From: Flavobacterium sp. ALJ2
GTDB lineage: Bacteria; Bacteroidota; Bacteroidia; Flavobacteriales; Flavobacteriaceae
Assembly: GCF_015594725.1 (NCBI RefSeq)
Contig: NZ_JADNRC010000003.1
Coordinates: forward strand, 242,089-306,088
Reading direction: 5' to 3'
Length of the DNA: 64,000 bases
In this document: positions 34,711 to 43,537 of the stretch, one piece after another
Numbering within the stretch: position 1 is the stretch's first letter
How the letters are laid out: every line of letters starts with the position of its first letter
Notes under the pieces: model-generated
Databases searched by the model: none
What the model was told of the DNA's origin: nothing
The model's input: only the letters and a program-made list of their open reading frames with translations
Position numbers and translations under genes: made by a program

Positions 34711-37092
34711 ATGATTTCAAAAAAAGTTAGCACATTACTTATTGTAATTCTCGTTTCTTTTTCTTCAATTGCGCAAGAAAAATTTACCCTTAGCGGTATT
34801 ATTTCGGACTCTAAAAATAATGAAACCCTCATCGGAGTCAACATATACATCCCTTCATTAAAAATGGGTACTACAACCAATGAATATGGCTTTTACTCCA
34901 TTACAGCTCCAAAAGGAGAACATCAGATAGAAATAAGCTACGTCGGATATCAAACTTTTGAACAAACCATTTCTTTGACAAAAAATATTAAAAGCAATTT
35001 TTCACTAAAAGAAGGTGGCGAAGAACTCCAAGAAGTAGTTATCACTGATAATAGAGGAAGAGCCAATACACGTACTCCTGAAATGAGTGTAAACAAACTT
35101 TCTATTACATCCATAAAAAAAATGCCTGTTGTTATGGGAGAAGTTGATGTTTTAAAATCAATTTTGTTACTTCCTGGTGTAACTAATGCTGGTGAAGGAG
35201 CATCTGGATTTAACGTACGTGGAGGTGGTGCCGATCAAAATTTAATACTTCTTGATGAAGCCACTATTTTTAATTCTTCACACGTTTTTGGATTCTTCTC
35301 TGTATTTAACCCAGATGCCATTAAAGATTTAAAACTATATAAAGGAGGAATTCCTGCTCGTTACGGCGGTAGAGCATCCTCTGTTTTGGATATATATCAA
35401 AAAGATGGAAATAGTAAAGATTTCCATATGAATGGTGGAATCGGATTAATTTCAAGCCGCCTTCTTGCTGAAGGCCCGCTAGTAAAAGATAAAGGATCAT
35501 TCTTAATTGGAGGTAGAGCTTCTTATGGACATCTATTTTTAAAACTAACTGAAGACATGAAAGACAACTCTGTTTATTTTTATGACTTAAATGCTAAATT
35601 TAGTTATAAATTAAACGACAACAACAGTTTGTATTTATCAGGTTATTTTGGGCGTGATGTATTTAGCATAGCCAACAGCTTTGCAAATACTTACGGAAAT
35701 ACTACTTTAAACTTACGTTGGAATCATTTATTTTCTGATAAACTTTTTACAAATCTATCTTTAATTTACAGCGATTATTATTACGGTTTAGATTTAGATT
35801 TAGTAGGATTCAAATGGGATTCTGGCATCAAGAATTACAATATCAAATACGATTTCAAGAATTATATTTCAGACAAATTCAAACTAAATTATGGTATAAA
35901 TGCTATTTACTATGATTTTAACCCAGGAACTATTAAACCTACAGGTGACGAAGTTAGAATTAATCCAGAGCAATTAGACAAAAAATATGCCTTTGAACCT
36001 GCTATATATATTGAAGCTGAAAATCAAATTGCAAAAAAACTAACACTTTCATATGGACTTCGTTTTAGTATGTTTTCTCGTTTAGGTTCCTCAACAGTTA
36101 ACTTATATGAGAATAACAATCCTGTTGTTTTTGATCCTGTCCGTCAGATTTATGAAAAAGCAACTCCAATAGGAACTCAATATTATAGCAAAAACAAATC
36201 TATCTATGATTATAAAAATTTAGAACCTCGTTTTTCAATTGGATATCAAATTAGCGAAGACCAAGCTGTTAAAGCTAGTTATAACAGAATGGCACAGTAT
36301 TTACAATTAATCTCAAACACCTCGTCTCCTACTCCACTCGATGTCTGGATGCCAAGCGACCAGTTTATTAAACCTCAACTTGCAGATCAGGTTGCTCTAG
36401 GTTATTTCAGAAACTTCCAAGATGGAGATTACTCACTTGAAGCTGAAACGTATTATAAAAAAATTAGAAACAGACTTGATTATATTGATGGTGCAGATTT
36501 AATAGCAAACAACGCTATTGAGCAAGTACTTTTAAATGGCCGTATGCGTTCTTATGGTCTAGAACTAATGCTTAAGAAGAATACAGGAAAACTAACCGGA
36601 TGGGTTTCGTATACTTTATCAAAATCTGAACAGCAAACTCCAGGAAGGACTCCTGAAGAAACAGGAATTAATAACGGACAATGGTACAATTCAGTTTACG
36701 ACAAACTACATAATTTAGCTGTAACGGCTGCTTATTCACTAAATGACAAATGGTCTTTTGGTGCTAATTTCGCATTACAGTCAGGACAGCCAGTAACTTA
36801 TCCAACTGGATACTACGAATATCTTGGTGTTAAAGTTCCTCACTATCGTTCACGAAATGAAAATAGATTACCAGCTTATCATCACTTAGATATTTCAGCA
36901 ACATTAACTCCTAGATCAAACAAGGACAGAAACTGGAAAGGCGAATGGGTATTTAGTATTTACAATCTTTACAATAGACATAATGCAGCTTCAATTAATT
37001 TTAGACAAAATGAAGATACAGGATACAATGAAGCCATAAAAACATCTATTTTCGGAATGGTTCCTGCAGTAAGCTATAATTTTAAATTTTAA
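34711..37092 (+). CDS. TonB-dependent outer-membrane receptor with carboxypeptidase-like N-terminal domain
   Basis: This protein of 793 residues is a TonB-dependent receptor. A signal peptide ends SSIAQ (about 22). A carboxypeptidase-regulatory-like beta domain follows at about 25-110 (LSGIISDSKNNETLIGVNI, YGFYSI, ISYVGYQ). The plug spans about 125-230, with LLPGVTNAGEGASGFNVRGGG, DEATIFNSSHVFGFFS and LYKGGIPARYGGRASSVLD (cited as landmarks). The rest is a 22-strand barrel ending YNFKF. It uses TonB energy to import a ligand that cannot be named. The next two genes, a DUF4249 lipoprotein and a GyrI-like protein, lie 37 and 8 bases apart, so they form an operon. Confidence 0.92.
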   Translation: MISKKVSTLLIVILVSFSSIAQEKFTLSGIISDSKNNETLIGVNIYIPSLKMGTTTNEYGFYSITAPKGEHQIEISYVGYQTFEQTISLTKNIKSNFSLKEGGEELQEVVITDNRGRANTRTPEMSVNKLSITSIKKMPVVMGEVDVLKSILLLPGVTNAGEGASGFNVRGGGADQNLILLDEATIFNSSHVFGFFSVFNPDAIKDLKLYKGGIPARYGGRASSVLDIYQKDGNSKDFHMNGGIGLISSRLLAEGPLVKDKGSFLIGGRASYGHLFLKLTEDMKDNSVYFYDLNAKFSYKLNDNNSLYLSGYFGRDVFSIANSFANTYGNTTLNLRWNHLFSDKLFTNLSLIYSDYYYGLDLDLVGFKWDSGIKNYNIKYDFKNYISDKFKLNYGINAIYYDFNPGTIKPTGDEVRINPEQLDKKYAFEPAIYIEAENQIAKKLTLSYGLRFSMFSRLGSSTVNLYENNNPVVFDPVRQIYEKATPIGTQYYSKNKSIYDYKNLEPRFSIGYQISEDQAVKASYNRMAQYLQLISNTSSPTPLDVWMPSDQFIKPQLADQVALGYFRNFQDGDYSLEAETYYKKIRNRLDYIDGADLIANNAIEQVLLNGRMRSYGLELMLKKNTGKLTGWVSYTLSKSEQQTPGRTPEETGINNGQWYNSVYDKLHNLAVTAAYSLNDKWSFGANFALQSGQPVTYPTGYYEYLGVKVPHYRSRNENRLPAYHHLDISATLTPRSNKDRNWKGEWVFSIYNLYNRHNAASINFRQNEDTGYNEAIKTSIFGMVPAVSYNFKF

Positions 37093-37129
37093 TTCACTTC
37101 TCTCAAAAGAGAAATAAAAATATATTCAT

Positions 37130-37951
37130 ATGAAAAAAATAAGCCTATTCATTCTATTTTTTACATCCCTATTTTTTGCAAGTTGCGAAGAAGTTGTAGA
37201 AGTTGATTTAAAAACAGAACCACCAAAATTGGTAGTAGAAGCAGTCATTAATTGGACAAAAGGAACAACAGGAAACCAGCAAATGATAAAATTAACTACA
37301 ACAGCCGATTATTACAACCACATAATTCCAGTTGTTTCAGGAGCTACAGTATCTATAAAAAACAGCACTAATAAAATATTCTCCTTTATAGAAGTTCCAC
37401 AAACGGGACAATACGTTTGTACAAATTTTGAGCCTGTTATTAACGAAACCTATGTTTTAACCATTATTAGTGGAGGAAATACTTATACAGCAACCGAAAC
37501 CTTAAAATCGGTAGCGCCAATTACAAGAATAGAACAAAAAAATGATGGTGGTATTATGAAAGATGAAGTAGAAGTAAAAGCATATTATAATGATCCTGCT
37601 AATGAAACAAACTATTATTTATACCACTACACGTACTCTAATAAAATACTATCAAGTTATTCGGCTGTTGAAGATAGATTCTTTAACGGAAACGGATTTT
37701 TCAGCACTTCAAATAATGATGATTTAAAACCGGGTGATAAAGTTGAAATAAGTCATATTGGTATTTCTAAAAGTTATTACAATTACATGAATATCTTAAT
37801 AAGTATTGCTGGCGATAATAGTGGCGGACCATTTCAATCTCCTCCTGCGACAGTAAGAGGTAATGTTATAAATACAACAAATGCAAGTGACTATCCTTTA
37901 GGTTATTTTTCCCTTGGAGAAATAGAAACTAAAAAATATACAATCGAGTAA
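37130..37951 (+). CDS. DUF4249 lipoprotein, TonB-receptor partner
   Basis: This 273-residue lipoprotein (FFASC, Cys19) has the DUF4249 pattern: EEVVEVDLKTEPPKLVVEAVI at the start, a GATVSIKN strand, YVLTIISGGNTYTATETL near 105-120 and AYYNDPANETNYYLYHYTY. DUF4249 genes are usually beside TonB receptors of this type and are thought to be surface-exposed partners, a rough parallel to SusD. The ligand is unknown. It follows the receptor gene by 37 bases and is followed after 8 bases by a GyrI-like gene. Confidence 0.88.
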   Translation: MKKISLFILFFTSLFFASCEEVVEVDLKTEPPKLVVEAVINWTKGTTGNQQMIKLTTTADYYNHIIPVVSGATVSIKNSTNKIFSFIEVPQTGQYVCTNFEPVINETYVLTIISGGNTYTATETLKSVAPITRIEQKNDGGIMKDEVEVKAYYNDPANETNYYLYHYTYSNKILSSYSAVEDRFFNGNGFFSTSNNDDLKPGDKVEISHIGISKSYYNYMNILISIAGDNSGGPFQSPPATVRGNVINTTNASDYPLGYFSLGEIETKKYTIE

Positions 37952-37959
37952 TATTAAAA

Positions 37960-38442
37960 ATGGAACCTAGAATAGAAATCTTAACCGAAAAGAAAATCGT
38001 TGGAAAACGAATTACAACCTCTTTTACTGTCAATAAAACAAAAGAACTTTGGCAAGGTTTTATGCCAAACCGAAAAGAAATAAAAAACAATATTGGTTCA
38101 GAGCTATATTCTATCGAAGTATATCCCGAATCACATTTTGTCAATTTCAACCCAAACAATGAATTCGAAAAATGGGCAGGTATTGAAGTAGAAGACTTTC
38201 TTTCGGTTCCGGCCGACATGGAAACGATTGTAATTTCAACTGGATTATATGCCGTTTTTATTCATAAAGGACCCGCAAGCAATGGAAATGAAACATATCA
38301 ATATATTTTCACCTATTGGTTACCTAGATCCGAATACTCTTTAGAAAATAGACCTCATTTTGCCATAATGGGCGAAAAATACAAACATGAAGATCCAACA
38401 TCCCAAGAGGAAATTTGGATTCCGATTAAGCACAAAAAATAA
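37960..38442 (+). CDS. GyrI-like/AraC effector-binding domain protein
   Basis: This 160-residue protein is a stand-alone GyrI-like small-molecule-binding domain. Marks are the start RIEILTEKKIVGKRI, LWQGFMPNRKEI, LYSIEVYPE, FEKWAGIEVEDF, YAVFIHKGPA and an acid-rich end. The domain occurs as the effector part of AraC/MerR regulators and alone as a gyrase-inhibitor or drug-binding protein. It has no DNA-binding part and no signal peptide. Its operon with the TonB receptor and DUF4249 genes is unusual. It ends in a strong terminator. Confidence 0.86.
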   Translation: MEPRIEILTEKKIVGKRITTSFTVNKTKELWQGFMPNRKEIKNNIGSELYSIEVYPESHFVNFNPNNEFEKWAGIEVEDFLSVPADMETIVISTGLYAVFIHKGPASNGNETYQYIFTYWLPRSEYSLENRPHFAIMGEKYKHEDPTSQEEIWIPIKHKK

Positions 38443-38450
38443 CTCTCCGA

Positions 38451-38481
38451 AAATGCTCTCCTAACTGAGAGCATTTTTTTT
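38451..38481 (+). terminator. Terminator of the TonB-receptor operon
   Basis: AAATGCTCTC and GAGAGCATTT pair around CTAACT, followed by T. Confidence 0.92.
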
Positions 38482-38581
38482 ATGTCAAACTAAAAAAAAC
38501 ACCGACTCTCAACATATGTAAATGTGTAAAAAATAGAATTAAATGACCTTTGTGAAATAATTAATTCAAAAAAATGAAAGC

Positions 38582-39040
38582 ATGAAACATGTACTGCTTA
38601 CCTTATTTTCTCTATTTGCATTTAATGCAAAAGCACAAAATTTCAAAAACCCAGAATCTCTATTCGACCCAACACCTTATGGTTTTAGCCACGCATCATC
38701 GGTTGCTGTGTCTGGCGAACTTGTTTTCATTTCCGGACAAAGCGGTGGCTTAGGTAAAGAGCATCTTTTAAACGAAAGCTTTCGAGAACAAACACAAGTA
38801 GCATTAAAAAATATTGTAACAGTTTTGGATAATTATAACCTAAAACCAGAAAATGTTATGAAAATTACGATTCTAATAGTAGATCATTCGCAAGAAAAAT
38901 TAAAAATATGGAATGAAGAAATTAATAAAGTATGGAAAAACAAACCATTCCCTGCAAGCACATTAATTCCAGTTCCTAGATTAGCCATCGACGGAATGTT
39001 AATAGAAGTCGATGCAATCGCTTTTAAAGCAAAAAAATAA
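38582..39040 (+). CDS. Exported RidA/YjgF-family protein
   Basis: This 152-residue protein has a signal peptide (about 1-18, ending NAKAQ) and a RidA fold: FDPTPYGFSHASSVAVSGELVFISGQSG, LKNIVTVLDNYNL, KITILIVD, PASTLIPVPRLAIDGMLIEVDAIAF. The Arg in VPRLAID and the IEVDAIA end are family marks. RidA enzymes break down reactive imines; an exported version would act in the periplasm and the function is then unclear. An ATG eight bases upstream reads only ATG-AAA-GCA before a stop that overlaps this start. Confidence 0.86.
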   Translation: MKHVLLTLFSLFAFNAKAQNFKNPESLFDPTPYGFSHASSVAVSGELVFISGQSGGLGKEHLLNESFREQTQVALKNIVTVLDNYNLKPENVMKITILIVDHSQEKLKIWNEEINKVWKNKPFPASTLIPVPRLAIDGMLIEVDAIAFKAKK

Positions 39041-39055
39041 AACATTAAACCATTT

Positions 39056-39182
39056 AGGGATTAAGCTTAATTAAGAATACGTTTAAGATTGCGGTAATTT
39101 GCATGCAGATTTAAAACCTCTTATCTACTTCATATCCCGATAGCTATCTGAAGTGGATAAAAACTTTATTTGCTTAATCCCT
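39056..39182. repeat. Nested inverted repeats
   Basis: Outer arms AGGGATTAAGC (39056-39066) and GCTTAATCCCT (39172-39182) enclose an inner pair TTATCTACTTCA (39121-39132) and TGAAGTGGATAA (39149-39160, one G-U). The inner loop holds ATCCCGATAGCTATC. The region has no gene. It could be a terminator complex, a structured RNA or a small palindromic element. Confidence 0.55.
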
Positions 39183-39249
39183 TAATAGTTGAAAAACATT
39201 TACTTTTTACTTTCGTACATTTACAGCACATTTTAAATCTTAACTATAA

Positions 39250-39912
39250 ATGTCCTCACACCATATCGTACGCGACGACCAAGAACCAGCATTAATCATT
39301 GCAAACGGAGCTGCCTGCAATCCCGAATTATTAGGACAATTATTAGAATGGTCTCCTTTGGTAATCGTATTAGATTCGGCAATAGAACGAGTAGTCGATT
39401 TAGGCATAAAAGTCGATGTGTTACTAGGTGACTTCGATCGTGGATTCGACCCCGAAATATACAAAACTACACAATATCCAATCGAGATTGTACATACTCC
39501 AGATCAGGACAAAACCGATTTAGAAAAAGCATTCGATTATTTAATCGAACGAAAAATACCCGCTGTAAATGTAATTTGGGCAACCGGAAAAAGAGCCGAC
39601 CATACTATTACAAACATAACCAACATTGTTCGCTATCGAAATTTATTGAAAATTGTAATCCTCGATGACCATTCCAAAATATTTTTATTACCAAACAAAT
39701 TCGAAAAATGGTATACTGCCAACACACCCATTTCACTTATCCCTATTGGAGTAGTAAACGGAATTTTTTCAGATAATTTGGTATACCCTTTACTTAACGA
39801 CATCCTTTCAATAGGCTATCGCACTGGGAGCAGTAATGCCGTTGCAAAAGATGGAATCATTACAATTACCCACACCGATGGCGATTTATTGCTAATGGAG
39901 TGTATGGATTAA
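39250..39912 (+). CDS. thiN: Thiamine pyrophosphokinase
   Basis: This enzyme makes thiamine diphosphate from thiamine and ATP. The 220 residues have the GDFDR motif at 60-64 (LLGDFDR), the TPDQDKTDLEKAF substrate/metal loop at 83-95, the ATGKRADHTI strand near 130-139, and the C-terminal domain ending ITHTDGDLLLMECMD (landmark HTDGDLLL). Asp and Asp-Thr-Asp residues at these sites bind the metal. I see no TPP riboswitch upstream. Its gene stands alone; the preceding 200 bases hold nested repeats. Confidence 0.92.
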   Translation: MSSHHIVRDDQEPALIIANGAACNPELLGQLLEWSPLVIVLDSAIERVVDLGIKVDVLLGDFDRGFDPEIYKTTQYPIEIVHTPDQDKTDLEKAFDYLIERKIPAVNVIWATGKRADHTITNITNIVRYRNLLKIVILDDHSKIFLLPNKFEKWYTANTPISLIPIGVVNGIFSDNLVYPLLNDILSIGYRTGSSNAVAKDGIITITHTDGDLLLMECMD

Positions 39913-39923
39913 TTCTTTTTTCA

Positions 39924-39998
39924 GGAGCTATTTCCCGCTTTCGCCTCAATCTTTTTGGGCAAGAAAAGCCCAAAAAGGATACCAGCTCAATCGGGGCT
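39924..39998 (-). repeat. Dispersed ~76-nt hairpin element, copy 2
   Basis: Read leftward it begins AGCCCCGATTGAGCTGGTAT, has the hairpin CTTTTTGGGC/GCCCAAAAAG and ends GCGGGAAATAGCTCC. It is homologous to the 77-nt element at 30511-30587 on the other strand, with compensating arm changes. It lies between thiN and rlmF, 12 bases after the thiN stop. Confidence 0.75.
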
Positions 39999-40051
39999 AA
40001 ACCAAATAATTTCATAATACTAATATAACTTATTTCCAAATTAGGAATGCG

Positions 40052-40059
40052 TACCTTTG
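40052..40059 (+). promoter_or_regulatory. rlmF -7 box (TACCTTTG)
   Basis: TACCTTTG followed by CA fits TAnnTTTG. It lies downstream of an in-frame ATG at 40047, so that ATG cannot be in the mRNA, which supports the start at 40077. Confidence 0.7.
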
Positions 40060-40076
40060 CACGGAAATTAAGAATA

Positions 40077-41036
40077 ATGAAAGCTACAAATAACGCCGAT
40101 AAAACAAGTCTACATCCTAGAAACCCACATCGTTCCCGCTACGATTTTGAACAACTAATCACAGATTGTTCTGAATTAAAGAAACACGTGGCTATAAACG
40201 AGCACGGAATCGAAACGATTGACTTTAGCAATCCCGAAGCAGTAAAAGCACTTAATAAAGCCTTATTAATTCATTATTACGACATACAAAACTGGGACAT
40301 CCCTAAGGATTATCTTTGCCCTCCAATTCCTGGAAGAGCCGATTACATTCATTACCTAGCCGATTTATTAGCCACAACAAATAATGGTGTTGTTCCAGAA
40401 GGCGAAGCGGTATTAGGTTTAGACATTGGCGTAGGCGCCAATTGTATTTATCCAATATTAGGAAATGCAGCCTATGGATGGAGTTTCGTAGGAACAGATA
40501 TCGACGAAGAAGCAATCGAAAACTGCAGTAAGATTATCGAAGCCAATCCTAAACTAATTGACGTTATTAGTTTACAACAACAAACAGAGTCACGTTTTAT
40601 ATTCAAAAATATAATTACACCCGAAGATAAATTTACATTCACGATTTGCAATCCACCTTTTCATTCTTCGTCAGAAGAAGCTAATAAAAGTGCCGTACGA
40701 AAAGTGACAAATCTAAATCCAAAAGCAAATAGAAAAGCAGCACCCGTTTTAAACTTCGGAGGTCATAATGCCGAATTATGGTGCGATGGTGGAGAAATTG
40801 GGTTTATAACGCAAATGATTTACGAAAGTGCCAAATATCCAATGCAATGTTTATGGTTTACTACATTAGTATCCAAAAGAGAAAACTTATCAAGTATCTA
40901 TAAAACACTAAACAAAGTAAATGCTTCAATTGTAAAAACAATCGATATGGCGCAAGGTCAGAAAACGAGCCGCATTGTAGCATGGTCTTTCCTTACCGAA
41001 GCACAACAAGCCAAATGGAAACTTTCAGAATCATAA
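40077..41036 (+). CDS. rlmF: 23S rRNA (adenine-1618-N6)-methyltransferase
   Basis: RlmF methylates A1618 of 23S rRNA. From the ATG at 40077 the protein has 319 residues. Marks are LHPRNPHRSRYDFEQLI at 12-28, the SAM-binding GLDIGVGANCIYP at 114-126, and the N6-methyltransferase tetrapeptide Asn-Pro-Pro-Phe at 192-195 (ICNPPFHSS). The stretch GQKTSRIVAWSF near the end is also family-typical. The start at 40077 is preferred over 40047 because a promoter box lies between the two. uvrB follows 52 bases downstream. Confidence 0.94.
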   Translation: MKATNNADKTSLHPRNPHRSRYDFEQLITDCSELKKHVAINEHGIETIDFSNPEAVKALNKALLIHYYDIQNWDIPKDYLCPPIPGRADYIHYLADLLATTNNGVVPEGEAVLGLDIGVGANCIYPILGNAAYGWSFVGTDIDEEAIENCSKIIEANPKLIDVISLQQQTESRFIFKNIITPEDKFTFTICNPPFHSSSEEANKSAVRKVTNLNPKANRKAAPVLNFGGHNAELWCDGGEIGFITQMIYESAKYPMQCLWFTTLVSKRENLSSIYKTLNKVNASIVKTIDMAQGQKTSRIVAWSFLTEAQQAKWKLSES

Positions 41037-41088
41037 TTTCTATTTTTGTTTTGTAACTTTACAATCCCAACAATTCTAATATAAATAA

Positions 41089-43080
41089 ATGAATTTTCAA
41101 GTAGCCTCAGATTATAGTCCAAAAGGAGATCAACCGCAAGCAATTGAAAAATTAACCCAAGGTATAATTGATGGCGAAAAATACCAAACGCTACTTGGAG
41201 TAACAGGGTCAGGAAAAACATTTACAGTAGCCAATGTAATACAGGAAGTACAGAGACCAACATTGGTTTTGGCACACAATAAAACATTGGCAGCACAATT
41301 ATATTCAGAATTCAAACAATTTTTCCCAGACAACGCCGTAGAATATTTCGTTTCATACTATGATTACTATCAGCCAGAGGCTTTTATGCCAGTAACGGGA
41401 GTTTTTATAGAGAAAGATTTATCTATTAACGAAGAGTTAGAGAAAATGCGTTTAAGCACAACATCTTCCCTACTTTCAGGACGACGTGATATATTGGTGG
41501 TAGCCTCCGTTTCTTGTTTATACGGTATCGGAAACCCTGTAGAATTCCAGAAGAATGTAATTACTATAGAAAAAGATCAGGTTATTTCGAGAACCAAATT
41601 ATTGCATAGTCTGGTACAAAGTTTATATTCAAGAACCGAAGCAGATTTTAATCCGGGAAGTTTTAGAATAAAAGGAGATACTGTTGAGGTATATCCTAGT
41701 TATGCAGATGACGGATACAGAATTCATTTTTTTGGAGATGAAATCGAAGAAATTGAATCCTTTGATATAAAAACTTCTCAGGTAATCGAGAAATTTAATA
41801 AACTTACTATTTACCCTGCCAATATGTTTGTAACATCACCAGATGTACTACAAGGGGCAATATGGCAAATACAACAAGACTTGGTAAAGCAAGTAGACTA
41901 TTTTAAAGAAATAGGAAAACATCTTGAAGCCAAACGACTAGAAGAACGCACTAATTTTGATTTAGAAATGATTCGCGAACTCGGTTATTGCTCAGGTATT
42001 GAAAACTATTCTCGCTATCTTGATGGAAGAGAAGCAGGAACAAGACCATTCTGTTTACTTGATTATTTCCCAAATGATTATTTAATGGTAGTCGATGAAA
42101 GTCACGTAACCTTATCACAAGTACATGCTATGTATGGAGGAGATAGAAGCCGTAAAGAAAACCTTGTTGAATATGGTTTCCGTTTACCCGCTGCAATGGA
42201 TAATCGCCCTTTAAAGTTTGAAGAATTTGAAGCCATGCAAAATCAAGTAATTTATGTATCGGCTACTCCAGCAGATTATGAATTACAAAAAACAGATGGT
42301 GTATATGTAGAGCAGGTAATTCGTCCAACCGGATTATTAGACCCAATTATAGAAGTACGCCCAAGTTTAAATCAAATTGATGATTTAATCGAAGAAATTC
42401 AGATACGATGCGAATTAGACGAACGTGTTTTGATTACAACTTTAACAAAAAGAATGGCCGAAGAATTAGCCAAATATTTAACCAAAGTTAATATTCGTTG
42501 TCGCTATATACACTCTGATGTAGATACTCTAGAACGTATTGAAATCATGCAGGATTTACGAAAAGGAATTTTTGATGTTTTAATTGGAGTAAACTTACTA
42601 CGCGAAGGTTTAGATTTACCAGAAGTTTCGCTAGTAGCAATTCTCGATGCTGATAAAGAAGGCTTTTTGCGTAGTCATAGATCATTAACGCAAACTATTG
42701 GTCGTGCAGCGAGAAACCTCAACGGAAAAGCAATTATGTATGCTGACAAAATCACAGCAAGCATGCAAAAAACTATTGACGAAACCAATTATCGCCGTAC
42801 AAAACAAATTAATTTTAATCTCGAACACAATCAGGTTCCACAAGCATTAAATAAGAAAATCGACAGTGCATTTACCAAAAATCCATTGGTGGAATATGAA
42901 TTAGGCCATACTTTGAGTGAAGCTGCTGAGCCAGACACAGCATACCTTTCTAAAGCTGAATTAGAGAAAATGATTCGCGAGAAACGCAAATCAATGGAAA
43001 AGGCCGCAAAAGAACTAGACTTTCTTCAGGCAGCAAAATTACGTGATGATATTAAAAAACTACAAGAACAATTGACTTAA
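41089..43080 (+). CDS. uvrB: Excinuclease ABC subunit B
   Basis: UvrB is the damage-verifying helicase-like subunit of nucleotide excision repair. The 663 residues have Walker A GVTGSGKT at 37-44, the beta-hairpin region FVSYYDYYQPEAF near 86-98, the box VDESHVT (Walker B), VSATPADYE, and helicase motifs ERIEIMQDLRKG, LLREGLDLPEVS and QTIGRAARN. The C-terminal UVR motif (EKAAKELDFLQAAKLRDDIKKL, landmark DFLQAAKLRDDI) that contacts UvrC is complete. Its stop overlaps the stop of a convergent TerB-like gene. Confidence 0.98.
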   Translation: MNFQVASDYSPKGDQPQAIEKLTQGIIDGEKYQTLLGVTGSGKTFTVANVIQEVQRPTLVLAHNKTLAAQLYSEFKQFFPDNAVEYFVSYYDYYQPEAFMPVTGVFIEKDLSINEELEKMRLSTTSSLLSGRRDILVVASVSCLYGIGNPVEFQKNVITIEKDQVISRTKLLHSLVQSLYSRTEADFNPGSFRIKGDTVEVYPSYADDGYRIHFFGDEIEEIESFDIKTSQVIEKFNKLTIYPANMFVTSPDVLQGAIWQIQQDLVKQVDYFKEIGKHLEAKRLEERTNFDLEMIRELGYCSGIENYSRYLDGREAGTRPFCLLDYFPNDYLMVVDESHVTLSQVHAMYGGDRSRKENLVEYGFRLPAAMDNRPLKFEEFEAMQNQVIYVSATPADYELQKTDGVYVEQVIRPTGLLDPIIEVRPSLNQIDDLIEEIQIRCELDERVLITTLTKRMAEELAKYLTKVNIRCRYIHSDVDTLERIEIMQDLRKGIFDVLIGVNLLREGLDLPEVSLVAILDADKEGFLRSHRSLTQTIGRAARNLNGKAIMYADKITASMQKTIDETNYRRTKQINFNLEHNQVPQALNKKIDSAFTKNPLVEYELGHTLSEAAEPDTAYLSKAELEKMIREKRKSMEKAAKELDFLQAAKLRDDIKKLQEQLT

Positions 43081-43487
43081 TTGTGTTGCTCCTGAAAAAT
43101 CTTCAATAACACCTCAGGATCAATCATTGCGTTTGGCGCATTCTTCATTAAATTAAGAATACGCTTAGTGGCTATAGGATTCAATCCCATATCAATAGCA
43201 ATTTGTTGTATTGCAGCCGCTTCTTTAACATGCAATATACCATCACAATGCATAATTAAAGCCAGCCTGTAAAATTGCTGAATACGCTTAAACTCAGACT
43301 TAATCACCGACGTAGGGACTTCTTGGTGAAACAAATCCTTAAAAGTCACTTTGTCAATACGTAATTCATTAGCAACCAATGACAAAAAATCATACTCTCT
43401 CTTATGTAATTCTCCATCAACAGTTGAAAAAGATATTAGCTCTAAAAGTAAATTTATTTTTTCTGTATTAGTATTCATCAAATTCAT
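43077..43487 (-). CDS. TerB-fold protein, often linked to uvrB
   Basis: This helical protein of about 136 residues looks like a TerB-like domain: LLLELISFSTVDGELHKREYDFLSLVANELRID with an acidic helical hairpin (landmarks VDGELHKREYDFL), then LALIMHCDGILHVKEAAAIQQIAIDMGL (landmark HCDGILHVKE). TerB domains bind metals at such Asp/Glu positions. The start is Met at 43487 or 43478; a longer frame to 43526 adds residues of unlikely type. It overlaps the uvrB stop by three bases on the opposite strand. A role in DNA repair is guessed only from position. Confidence 0.78.
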   Translation of the reverse strand: MNLMNTNTEKINLLLELISFSTVDGELHKREYDFLSLVANELRIDKVTFKDLFHQEVPTSVIKSEFKRIQQFYRLALIMHCDGILHVKEAAAIQQIAIDMGLNPIATKRILNLMKNAPNAMIDPEVLLKIFQEQHN

Positions 43488-43537
43488 ATTTTTAGCTAAA
43501 ATATTGTTTTTAAATTTAAAATACAAAAACAGCTGCT

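Noticed and set aside
39183..39249. TPP riboswitch before the thiamine pyrophosphokinase gene
   Set aside because: No CTGAGA-type thi box or matching stems are present in the upstream bases.
40047..40076. Longer start for rlmF
   Set aside because: A TACCTTTG promoter box lies between this ATG and the one at 40077, so it would not be transcribed.
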